Assembly: GCA_003993805.1 (NCBI GenBank) | Contig: RSEF01000003.1 | Coordinates: forward strand, 112,437,209-112,501,208 | Source of the DNA: Himantopus leucocephalus | Taxonomy: Eukaryota > Chordata > Aves > Charadriiformes > Recurvirostridae | DNA length: 64,000 nt | Direction: 5' to 3' | Shown here: positions 8,901 through 21,635 of the stretch, piece after piece | Numbering within the stretch: the stretch's first letter is position 1 | Layout of the letters: every line of letters starts with the position of its first letter | Notes under the pieces: generated by a model | Database searches by the model: none | Told to the model about the DNA's origin: nothing | Seen by the model: only the letters and a program-made list of their open reading frames with translations | Translations under genes and position numbers: made by a program

Positions 8901-11900
8901 CTTGAAGGTATGTTAAATTAATGGTGTATAGCACTGGGTTGATTCTGTGGGTCTTTGTCGTTCCGTACAGACTTCCTACGTGGGTGGAATCCACATGTGA
9001 CTTTGAACTCTTGAGCATGTTGTAGAACCATGGTGTGGGCAAGCAGAGGAGCTTTCTCTGGTGTTTTTCTGATCTGGTATAAGGAAACCACTGAGACATT
9101 TCTGGACCCTGAGTCCAGATTTCCCATATTGGGTCTCAAGAACACTTGCCAGCCCTGGTGTTTATCCACAGTGTTCTCTGAAAGTACCAGCCTTCTCTAG
9201 GAAAGAAAGATAGTTTGACATTTGTGTTCCAAAAGTGAACATATAATGTAGAAATTTGTGTTTTCATAAACAGAAAAAGCAAGTGAAGGCAATAGTTACT
9301 CTGAGGGAAAATCTTTGTTGGGAAAACCTCCAAGTTCAGCATTTCTTGAGTTTTGTTTCCTAAAAATGCAGCATAGTCAAATATAGTGTTGGCTTCATCT
9401 AGGTGGGTCTTGCTTCATGTATGAAGTTATGAAATTGCAAAGTAACCTCTTTTGAAGAATAATGATTTCATAATGACTTCTTGTCACACAGATTGTATTT
9501 TTTTTCCCTTTCAAAATTATGCCATTTACAGTTGAGGAAAAAATTATTTGTCTCAAAAATTTCCAGGAAACTTAAGCTAGGTCAGAAAAGTAGTTACCTA
9601 AAATTCATTTGCTGCAGCAAAGCCTGTCATGAGAGCTTGTGGTGGCAACTGTATTTCGTTTTCTGCTGCTAACCTGATTTTTAAAAGTATTGTGCTCAGA
9701 ATGAGTGCCAGCTCAGAATCTCTGGAGAATCAAAGGTTCACCACTGCTCCATCAAGGAGATGCATGCCTCTTGCCCCATCCTGTGATCAGAGAGGTGTCT
9801 GCGAAGAGGAGATGTCTGCAGTTTGGTTTTGTGATTCTTGTGTGACTTGCCATGAGTAAGGACGGGGGCTGTGAGGAAGGAAGAACAGCAGTGATGTCTC
9901 TGGACAAAATCAATTGTTCTCTTTGGCTGGATCTAGCTTGTGGGCAAGATGTTTCTCAGCCCTGGGACTGAAGGCGTGTTAATGCAAAAAATGTTGAGCT
10001 AGGTGAGTTTAGATAATACGTCTTGGATGGCAGATGTTTGTGTTTGACTCTTCCTGCGGCCTTGTCCTGCCAAGAAAAGGAGTAGTCTTCCCTTTGTCAC
10101 AGTTCGATGTGCCCATAACTTGGTTGTCTGTAAACCAGGCAGTGTAATTTTTCTCAGCAGTGATGCTGAGTGGCTAGTTTTACCACTGGTGGTAGCTTTG
10201 GGAAACAACCACAGTATGCGTGAGGATTGTGGCATGTTTTGATGGTGATTCCACAGGAGAACTGAGTTTCAAACTAATTTTGTCTGTGGTAAGTCTTTAT
10301 TGTGATGGTCCCGGTTGTGCTATAAGTAAACATGGCAATTACTTTGAAGAATGGTTTTGTGATGTGCTTTGTGGAATTGCCAAGACCTTGTGATCCGTTG
10401 TTCAAAGTCCTAATTTCAGATAGACCGATGTGGTGTTTTTGCTCGGTATTTTGAGGAATCTTAATTTAAATGACACTTTCTGTACACAGATTTTTCTTTT
10501 TTTATTTGTGTCGGCAAATGGTAACATCAAAAGAGTCATGAGCACCTGGTTAAGCTAAAAATAAGCTCTCGCAACACTTTCACCTTCCCTCTTGTGCTGC
10601 GCTCTTAATTTTGTTTCTGTCGCATATTGGGGAAGGAGTTGGGAAAAACAGTAAACCCGTTAAATTAGAGGTGTTGGGTGGGGCTTGAATGCCCACACTG
10701 TGGATCCCTACCATAAGTATTGTGTGGGATTTAATTTTATTTTTTTTAAATGTTTTCATTTTCCAGTGATTATTAACCTGTATTCATAAAACAATGACCT
10801 ACCTGAAAATGGTAGACACTTACTTTCTAGGCTTAGCTTGTAAGGAGTCACAGCTTTGGAAGGACTTTGGATACTGCCTTGCTTTCCACCCTGCCCCCCC
10901 ACCCCCACCCTTAACTAATTTCTTGGTTGGAACTTAGTACATGTTTTCATTCAAATTAATGAATTCTAAATTATAAAGTCCTCTGATACCTCCTTTTAAA
11001 CATCTTAAATTTCAAAGTATTATTGAATGTTGTTAGGTGTTAAGAGAGATGTGGCTAAAATTGTCTGAACTGAATATATTTTCTTTGAATTTATATTTCA
11101 GAGTATGTATGTTTTTATATATTTATTTTTAAGTAAAACAGTTGAATTATGTGGGAGGAGGTCTGCTTTGGATTTTAAGACTTACTACATTGCTTTCTTC
11201 CATGCCTATAAAAAAAGCACAGTGGAGAGTGTATCTTTAAGGAATTAGTCACCAGAAAAAAAAGATATTTCAGTCTGTGTCCTCGGGATAGGGAGAATCT
11301 GAAATTCTTCTTACTTTTCAGAATAAATTATTAGCAGGTTGGCCTTTTCAGGATATATATTCAGTCCCCTGAACCATTAACTCAACGTACATTTGATAAT
11401 GTGTGTTAGTAGTTATCACGCTGTGACAGTAGTTGCTTGCGCTGACATGCTGGGACTATGCTAGAAGCACTTGTTGCTAAATAATGTGGGTTGTAGTCAA
11501 AGGTATTGTTTTAAAATTAAATTTATACTTTCAAGAAACCTATCATGGAGATGGTTGCTGAAGAAATGCTTTTGCATGTTTGATTCGGGAATGAATAAGA
11601 TATGCTAACAGCATCATTTTAGCAGTAGAGCATGCATCTGAAGACCTTTCGTGATGGCTGCACCGATGATATTTTTTTTTTTTTCTTTTTTAGCCAAGGC
11701 TAGGATCAGCAGTGTGAAGTACATGGTGGTAAGAGTCAGGGAAGCTGGAGCTGGGGTGCAGTGAGCAGTCATGCACCCCACGTGCTCTGCCTTTCAGGGA
11801 GCTTTGCGATGATCCCAAGGCTGTCGGGGCACCCCTGCGCTCAGCGCCTCTGCCTGTCAGAGAAAAGCGGTCACAGTCCTCGGAGCAGCATTGCGCAAAA

Positions 11901-14399
11901 TATTCAGCATGCAAAAAACCAGAGAGATTCCTGGGGGGTGTTAACAAGGCAAAAATGAGAATGAAGGGTGAATGCTGATCTTGAAACACTTCTTGAATGA
12001 GGTGTTAATCGTCATACAGCTACAGGTGTGAATCTGGTGGTTTGTTGAACTGCAAAATTTTGACACATTTGATACAATGCCATGTAGGACTTTGAATTTC
12101 AGAGTTGGAGAGGAAACACAACTTACCAGGTTGTATTCAAAGAGATGTTTTGATGAAATATTTTAGAAGAGTTTCAGGATTGATTGCTATCTTCTTGCTT
12201 ACTTTGTGACATATCGGTAGGAAATTATGCATTTCAGTACATGTTTAAACAGAAGCTCCCTTACAATGTAAATTGGATTCTTTAGAGAAGCCGCTGTGGT
12301 GCCGGTAACTCCAGTCAAGGAATTTTTACTGTATTTTTAGCAGTTTGCAGCCACTGACCACGTGAATATATTGTGGTGGTCTTAATCCTTCTGCCATTGA
12401 TTATAAAAAAGCTGAGGAGTGATTCAAAAGAACACAGTATTTCACATAAGGCAAATCTGATGTTGCTAATATTTTATTTTCCATAAATGAAAAAAAAAAA
12501 AGGTCAGGTTTTCTGAAGTTGCTGCTGACAGCTTTAGGAGCACTTCCTCATCTTGTGAAGATAATTTCTATAAGCGTTAACCACATTATGCACTTTGCAT
12601 TTGTATCTTAAAACTAACATTTTAAAAATACTTAAATGCTGCTCTGATTTTTGCCATTGGGCACAAGTTGTCCTTGTTTGCCTATTATGGCAATACTTGT
12701 ACTGGCTATCAACTTTTAGGCATCTGATTTAGATTTATTTACATTTATTATCAGTATCTAACCTAGATTTATTTCGACTTCTTTAATTAGAAGTGAGAAA
12801 TAAGGTGGGTTCTTGAAGTGCAGTTTTGCATGTCGCCTGCAAGAAGACCCTTTCATTGAGGCCACACTAAAACTAATCGGTGGATCCTCAAGAGAAGGAA
12901 GCAAAACTCCAAATTCAGGTGCTTAAAGGTTGTATACTAATGCCCTCCCACCTTTCTTGGTCATTCGTATCCCCAATGAGTTTCTGTTTTGGTTTGGTTT
13001 GTTTTTTTAACTATTTGTATTTCCCTGTTAAGCAGCAGGGGTAAGTAGTTCAGTTTGTACATGTGTGAGGAGAACGATGGTCTTAACAGGACCTTCTTAA
13101 GAGGAGACATTAGGGATTTTTTTGAAAATGTTGTTTGTCTATATGGATAAACACAGGTGAGAGGTGATTAACATCGTTAATACGTGTGTATTGGCATGTA
13201 TGTCAGCTTGCAGTCTGTTAGCTTTGTTATTGCTCTCTGAAAAACTGTGAAAAGAGCTGTTGAAATTTCGTAGGTTCAAAGCTTTGAAAGTAAGTTTATG
13301 TAGGAAAAGAGGAAGCGTTTTATAGTAAGTTTCTTTCAAAGTGCTGTGGTTTTTAAAGCAACTTGTTAATATCTTATTAGAAGAATTATTTAGTCCCTTG
13401 ACTATCTTTTAGTGAGCAATACAAATACTTGACGAACAGATTAACAGTTCTTTGGAAGTGGTAATGCTCAAAAGAACGAATTTTTAAAGGTGGGGTTTTT
13501 TTAAGTAATAACCTTTTAGTGCTGTTTTGGGGGTTTGCATTCAGAACCTTGGCTAATTCTTGCATTCATTGATTTGAAAAATTAAATATTTGTCAAGAGC
13601 TTCCCAACTAAAACTTCCTCCTACTTAAAACTCAAACCCAATTATTTCTGGCAGGCTGCTTTTCCTGCGAAGGGCGCACACTCTGACCTTTATACAGCAG
13701 GTTGGAGCGTTTCTGAAAGGCGCTCTGGTTCTGCCTGGTATATTGGCACAGCTCTGTAAACATGATTATTCCCTGCAATTTCTCTTTATTACTTTGAGGT
13801 TGTAATATTTTCTACTTTTTTAAGCATTGAAAAACAGTAAGTTGAAATTGTACGCTGTTTAAAAAAAAAAACAAACAAACAAAATAACCCAGAATGTTAC
13901 TTCTTTGCTAACAAAAATGTGTTGGTTTTGTCTGACAGTCCCAATTTTGATTTTGGAATATTGGCAAGACGAAGGATGAGGCTTTTTGGCCACTGTAGGA
14001 TGTTAGCCCTCTGTATGAGAACCTTTAAGTGACATTGAATCCCAGTTGTTTACGGGTGAACCAGAGGAGTGTTCGGTTCACACAGGGTATGGTGAGCAAC
14101 GCGCATCCTGCCCGGGCTGCAAACAATTGGCAGCAAGAGGAAACTGCTTCACACCGGCTTTGAAGGACGACAGAGCTTGTTTGCAAGCTGAGTGTAACAC
14201 AGGTCTGGCTGAGGAATTGTCTCGGCTAGCGCTTGCACATCTGGGAAGCAGGTTTGTGTTTCGGAGCGTCCTTGCCAAACTGGTAGGAGCTGGGTGTGTC
14301 AGATCTAACTTCGTCTCTCCAGAAGCCAAGCTCTGTGCTTTATTTTTAAAAGTCTTCAATCTGTTTTGAGTTTGTTTGGGTTTTTTTTTCTTTTTTTAG

Positions 14400-14492
14400 G
14401 AGGCCCAAACATATGGGCCATCACCTCAGAAGAGCGGGCCAAGCATGACAAGCAGTTTGATAGCCTTAAACCCACAGGAGGCTACATTACAG
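14400..14492 (+). CDS. ITSN2: ITSN2 exon 3: start of EH1
   Basis: Encodes [20 protein letters not shown] and ends GGYITG. The acceptor is a long T tract plus AG at 14398-14399 and the donor is GTTGGTC, a weak match. The first two bases complete a glycine codon, so a preceding exon ending in a lone G is required. The following intron (14493-16162) shows nothing recognisable. Confidence 0.95.
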
Positions 14493-17400
14493 GTTGGTCT
14501 GAGATTCTGCATTACACATTAACTTCTGTGTACACATAAGTACCTTTGTAAAACAGTTTGAAAACTGCATCCTATTTCTAGCCCTTTGTTGTGTGACTAA
14601 TAACCCTATTCTTTGGGCAAACAGCCACTGGTTATTACTAAACGTCTACAAGCTTTGGGCTAAAGTCTGGCACAGGAACACTCTTCTATTAACCCCATCA
14701 CTTCTGCAGCCAGCAGTTATTTGCTGTCATTTTGTCTAATTTCGAAAACCGAAGAGTATCAGGCCAGATGGGAGGCTGCCAAGGAGCACTTACAGTAGCT
14801 ATTGTGGCAAGTGACACCAGAAGTGGCTCTCCTCTGTCTGAGCAGAGTTAGAGAACACTGTGCTGTTAGATATCTTTGTTTTGGGGGAGGAGGCGGGGAG
14901 AGAGATGCTGACAGCTTGTCCTTGTTAATGACTGCTTGAAATTCGTTAACCCTTGGGCCTTCAGCGCGTTCTGGGTAGGCTAATGGCATTTTGCAATGGC
15001 CTGCTATCAGTTCTAGTTGCATTCAGCTGCTTCTCCTCTGAAACAATTGGGTCACGTTGCTGTGTACCTCAGAATTTGCAGTTTTTAAACTTAAGAAGCC
15101 GCTTGTGATATGAAGAAAAGGCTTGATTTCACTGGCAAAGATGACTTAATTTAAAAATGCCCCGTTCTTTGTATGCGGGTGGGCGCTGAAGACCAGCCCT
15201 ACCTGCCTAACTATCTGCTAATGCCCTAGCTGGTGACTCTACTGCCCCTGCCTTTCCTCATTTTGGTCCAAAAAAGAGTGAGGAAGGAGTGGGAAGTTGA
15301 GCGTTTGGAACATGCACGTCTTCTGTCTAAGTGATATCTAACTCCTGCCCTGGCCAAACAGCTCTGGGAGATCGGTGTCTACTTTACCACCAGCTGAGAA
15401 GTATGCAGTCCCAGGGACTACCTTTAGGCCATGTTTGGGCTCTTAACTACACATATGTCTGCAGGCTTCATTATTTATTGGCCAGTGCTTGAAACGAAAG
15501 GTTGTGTAGGAATATAAGGGAAGAAAGAGCTGCAAGAATAACTTGAAGCCTTAGCTTTAGGCATCACTCTAGGTAAGCATGAACACCACTGTCCGTGTCT
15601 TATTATGAGTTTGTTTAACACCATGATCAGTACCAATGTGGATCTGGGTGTGGAATTGCACAACAGTACCCATTCCTTTCCTGAAATACTGAAATAGTGG
15701 ATGCTCTCTGATGGAACAGAATATTAATTAGAACACCATATTTTTCCAATTTTTCTAGACAGGCAATACTGACTAAAGTTAGATAGGATGAAGGAGAAGG
15801 GAAGAAATAGCATGCACATCCTTTCCTGTAAAAATAATTGGGTCAGGACTAAATTTTCAGTCATATTTACTTCTTTAAATCTTGCATCTTTTAAACTGTT
15901 AGCAGCTGTTGATTTGTGACCTCTTAAAGCTTTTTCTAGCTTCTCTAAGTCACTGCTCAGAACAAAGATTCAAGATTTCAGAATATGTGGCTATCTGACA
16001 ATCGCTGTCACCAGGGAAGGAGTTAGGTGGTATGAAACTGGAAAGCTTGGCATCCGTCATGCTGCTTCCTTTTGAAAATCTGTCCCACAGCAGAGTGCTG
16101 AGGTCTTCTGAAAATCTATGTCTCTAGTGTAAAAGTCTGTCTGTCTTTCTTGTTTACTATAGGTGATCAAGCACGTACTTTTTTTTTGCAATCAGGTCTA
16201 CCAGCTACAGTCCTTGCTGAAATATGGTAAGGTATTCTTTACTGTTGTTTTTTTTTTTTTTTTAATAGGAGATGAATGGCATTCAAAGACTATCTTTGGT
16301 CTGTTGCGTTGTCTGAAAGAGGCTTTCCGCCGTCAAAGTAGGAGTGTTGTCTGAATCATTGTTTTAATTTTATTAAACTTAAAGGAAGGATTTAGCCCAT
16401 ATGTGTTAAAAAGCAGTATCTTTCTAAATGTTTCTCATGTTGTTAGTTCAAATTGGATCATAATGGACACAGCGTTTTTAAACTATAGTAAGTGCTTGAA
16501 ACAAGAAACAATGATAAATTCCAAGGCTTTCATAGAGGGAAGTGCCTGTTGGACTGCTGCAAAGGTCATTGTTAAGCCTTGTCTTAGTATTTTTAATAAT
16601 AATATGAAAAAAGAGATAAGTAATGGGCTAATGTGTCTAAAATACTAGTAACCACTAAAAAAATGGCAATAAGATTAAGCGTGGGAAAAATTATATACGG
16701 CTAAACTGGGAGTGGAAAATATACTGAAAGTAGAAAACAGGGAAAAAAAAATCTAAAGCCACAGAAAATCTTATTAGAAGGTCAGTCATAATACACTCTA
16801 TTACAGCATTGATTGCTATCTTACAGGAACTGGAAAAAGTGCTGTTCTTTGCAGCGTATATGTGGTGGTTTCAACACTTGAAACAGACATTTTCTTCTTT
16901 GTAACTCCAGTCTTCACCAGAATACTGTGTTTGTTTTGGGGTGTTTGGTTGTTATCAAGATGTAGACATGCTAAAAGACATGGAGCAGAGGCTCATAATA
17001 ATTAAGAACAATTGGCTTGTGAAAGAGTATTAAGGAAAGTAACTGAATGCAAAGTTAGTTTCTTCAGAGAAAGTGCCTAGAAAAGAGTAGTAAGGAAACT
17101 TTTGCATAGGACTTTGGGGTTTTATACTGAATAGTAACAGAATGAAGCTATGAAAGGGAAAATGTAGCTTAATATTAAGTTTATGGTTTTTTCCCTCCTA
17201 ATTTTATTTACATTCCTGTGACCGGTCCTTGATTGTTTAAGTATTAATAAGACTTCAAATTTTCTGTCTCACCGGAAATTTTGTCTGTTTATGTATGCGC
17301 TGTTGCATAAATTTCCTGTTGTATTTAATTTTATTTGGAGAAGTGTCAAAGGAAGACAGTGTGGATATCAGTCTTAAAAAAAAAAATGCTGTTTGTGAAT

Positions 17401-20400
17401 TAATGCGGTTTTCATAGTGGTGTGTAGTGCCATTGGCACGTTTCTGCATCCTCCCATTTCAGATTCTTGCATTAATTCCTTACAATACCAGACATTAATT
17501 TAAAATAATTAGTCTGGCTAGTAGCATAGAAAGAAGCATAGCAGAGGCATATCTGTAGCAACAAGTGTATCCACTGAGCAGGAGATGACTGCTTTTCTAA
17601 GCATTTTTCCTACTTTCTCAGGTGTTAAATATTCAATATACAGCAACTTTAAAACTGAACTGTGCAGAAGACTACCAATTATACTTAATGCAGCTAGACG
17701 AACATTATGTTTGGAAGTCCAGGGTGGCCTTCAATACCTGTAGGTTGGCAAAGTAAAAAAATTACGATCTGCAAAATTCTGGAGATTTGAATGTTGTCAA
17801 AAGTAGGAAACCTACAAGTGGTTGCAAACAGTTTGTTCTTTTCTTGTACAAAACAGTAAATAAATTTGATAGAACAGCTTCTCATTAAGTGAAGAAGTTA
17901 ACTTTACATTTCTTCCTTGTGGGCTTTTTTAAAATTTTATTTTATTTTATTTTTAAGGACACTATCCGACCTGAACAAGGATGGAAAAATGGATCAACAG
18001 GAGTTCTCTATAGCCATGAAACTCATCAAGCTGAAATTGCAAGGACAGCATTTGCCTGCAGTTCTCCCTCCTGTCATGAAACAAACTCCAGTATTTTCAC
18101 CACTAATGTCAGCTCGCTTTGGTACTTATGAATATATAATTACTTAGTGTTCAGAGGTAAAAAAACACAGTTAATTGCAGCCAAATACAAGATTAATCTG
18201 ACCATTACAGTTGAGTGAATCACTAAAAAAACCCCAAGGGTATTCTGATTTAGGAAATTCATAAAGTCACTTTCTTGACATTTTTTATAATTTCATACTT
18301 TGAAGACTTTTAATAATAAAGAATAACCTTCTGTTGAATTTTGACATGAGGTGCAAGAAGGCCATTCACATTTGCCATCTGACTTGCAGGCTGTCATCTT
18401 GTACTGAAGGTCTTTTTTTGTCTCCCTCCTACTCGTTCACCTATTTATACTCGGGGTTTTTAAAGTTAAACTTAGTAAAGGTCAAAGTTTTGGTAGAATA
18501 CTTATTTTAAACTTTTTTCAAAATCAGTCAGTTTGTCTATTTTGGTTATATGAGCAATTGACTATAATTATTTTAACTTCTTTTTTTTCCTTTCCTGACA
18601 GTGTTTTGTAATTCAGTGCATGCCTGTTGTTATTTTGGTTTTTTGTAGAACAAAATGCACATAATGACTTTAGCTGGATTACAAAATTAGTGCATACTTC
18701 TATGCTGAAATTAAATGTATGCATATATTAATTACATACATGATTTAAAATGTCTGCCCATCAGTAAATCTTGTGTGTTTGCATACAAGTGCATGCTGTG
18801 GTTAGCATACAATTAATTCCTATTAACGTTCCATCATAGCCTCCACGTATGGTTGTCTTCTGCAAGATTCAGCCAGTAATTCCAGTGCCCTTATTTGCTT
18901 CAGGCAACTGCCTTAAAGAAACAACTTGCTGGGCACAGGTCCCTAAGTATGGACTTTTCACCCATACGGATTCTTCCAAGGCCAACACTTGGAGGAGTCT
19001 TAGTTCAGAAGAAGTGTCAGCTTTTCCCTATGGAGGATTGTGACAACTTTTGAGTTGCGTTGTAATTCTCTCTCAGGGGCCAGACGTGGAAAGGCTTGGT
19101 GAAGAACTAGTTATAGCTGCAATTATAGAAAACTCGATCTTATTTTTTTGTGAAATACTAGATAAATCTACCTTGAGAATGAATTGCTTGTAAGGATTTT
19201 ATGTTTTTTTAATTCATGTTCTTCAGTATATTTTCCTCTGTGAACTGTCTTGCCTAAACTTTAGAGAAAAAGTAAATATTACACACGAGCATCTATTTTA
19301 ACTCATTGTATCTCTGGACGCAGGTTGCTTTGTGTAGTTTCTGCCTAGCATAATGGAGCCAATTTCTTGCTGGAGCCTCTGCAACATTAAGTCATGATTT
19401 GTTGCATTTTGCTCTAGGAATGGGTAGTATGCCAAATCTGTCCATGCCAACGTCTATGTCTACGATCACACCGTTAGCTCCCATGTCTCTGACCTCCATG
19501 ACTTCCATTCCTCCTTTGGTTATCTCTGCTCCCCTGGTGCCTTCTGTCAGTACTTCTTCATTGCCAAATGGAACATCCAGCCTTCTGCAGCCTTTGTCCG
19601 TACCTTTCTCTTCAAGTAAGTATCGTACAGTCCAATACTCGCTTTCAGAATTGTGAATCTTACTTTCTCTATGGCTAATTTCAGACAGGAATGCTAATAA
19701 TTGCATGCAAGTTAAAAAAAAAATGTATTTTTTTCCACATTTGTTGAATCATTTCTAACTAGTTAATCTTAACAACAAAGCACTGATTAGTTTTTCTGAC
19801 TTCTGTCAAAGCTTTGAGTGTTTGTTACAAAGCATTACCTTATACCCAGTTGCTTTACAGTTTTTGGTTTGGTTTTTTTTTTGTTTGTTTCAGCGCTGCC
19901 TCATACTGGTTCTTTAGGTCCCATGGCAGGAGGGTTTGGTGGCACTAGTATACAGAAGGCACAGTCACTAATCGATTTAGGATCTAGCAGGTATGAAAGT
20001 TAAAGTTTAAAATGGTTGTATATCAAACTTGAGTAGTATGCCTTCCAAAACTTACAGAGCATTTCTATTTTCAGAGTATATTCATTAAAAATTAATCTAA
20101 TATGACCTATCAAGACTGAAAACAGATTGTTTTGATATGCACAATAAGTAATATTTTCAGGAAATCTGACAAAACTATGCAAAGTATGCGAGGAGTTCAA
20201 ATGAGAGAAAGCAGTGCCAAAAAGAAGGCAATGTACCTCATTAGTAAATGGGAGTAAAACTTACCCAGTGGTTATAAAAGCAATGTTTATGGATTGATGT
20301 TCTCATTTATTATAGAGGGCACCATGTAATTGGCAGGCATGTAAGAATAATATTTGTTATAAATATTTATGTGTGAATTCATTTTATGAATATTAGAAGA

Positions 20401-21604
20401 TTATGAATCTTCGTCATCAGCTGCTCTGTTTCACTGATTGTAGAGCTTCACCATAGACAAAGTGAGGGACTAGGCTTATCTATCCAATTAGGCATCCAGG
20501 GAACAGTCTCACAAAAGACAATCCAGAGGGCATCTCAGCCCCAGCTTAGTTCCAGAAGGTGACTTGGAAGTGATTGCACCTCTTTGCTTCTGATACAGGG
20601 CATCTGGGATGTACCATGTCTAACTTTGGACTTCTCATACAGATGGGCACCTGATGCTAGCAGATGTTCATGAAGATGTTTGTAGGCATGATGTGTGCCT
20701 GTAATCGTCTTTTTTTTTTTTTCTTGTTGGAAAGCTTTTTTTTTTTCTGCTGGTGGTGTGGTGCTGCAAAGTAGCTCTTCTTCAGTGTTACTGTTGACAG
20801 CATTTTAACCATCATGTTACCTAATTCCATGCAAAGGATGTCTATCCAGCATCATGCCCGAAGGGCTTTGTTTATATCAGCATTCTTTACTTTATTGCCT
20901 TGGATAACACTGCAAATAGTTCTTTTTACTTGACAGAGTAGAGGATTACCTTAAATAAGGCAGGCTGGATGGACCTAGTTTTTTTTTTTCTGATATCCGA
21001 AGATGGGACAGTGTGAAAATGCTGGGAGTTGCAGGTAGAAGTTTTACAGGTATAACTAAACACTCCATCAAGTGCTGTTCTGCAGAAACTGAATGAGTTG
21101 GAAGAACTCCATTCACCCTGTCATTGTCACTAATAAAAAGAATAAGGAGAGGTGGAATATAATGGCTTCAGCAGCTTTAGAAGCTGATTTTGGTTGTGAG
21201 TTTATCAGATAAATTTTTATGCTTGTGGTTGTTCATTTGCGTTAAAATTACTTAGACAGCTGCCCAATGCTTCACAGCCCTTGTAAACATTCCTGTGAAA
21301 GTTGAGATGTTTTCCTATGGTTTCCTATAGTGTTATTTTGCAGTGGTGGACCAGTGAATTATGTGATACAAGTGCCTGTGACACCAAGGGAATGGGATAT
21401 CGAATTCAAGAGTTTCCTTTTAGATATGTGTCCCTACTTTTCACATTAAAATTCCGTATTGGTGATGAAAATATTTATAGCAAGTTAGCAGAGGTAAAAC
21501 TTTGTGGAAGTTGTTTCATGTTGCCAGAAGATAAGGCAAGTAACATAGAGTTCATTCTCTCTCTCTCTCTCTTTTTCTTTTTTTTTCTTTTTTTTTTTTT
21601 TTTN

Positions 21605-21635
<31 letters not shown>

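Larger units (their letters stand above)
4374..14399 (+). other. ITSN2: ITSN2 first intron region (includes the missing exon 2)
   Basis: Apart from the MFSD5 pseudogene, the assembly gap and a CR1 end, this 10-kb stretch is AT-rich and shows no exon. I looked for a short exon encoding the conserved intersectin start (MAQFPTAMN, ending in AAT G before a GT donor) and found none. The region 11690-11990 is locally GC-richer but has no recognisable coding or repeat identity. A-rich (AAAC)n sequence is at 13861-13886. Confidence 0.6.
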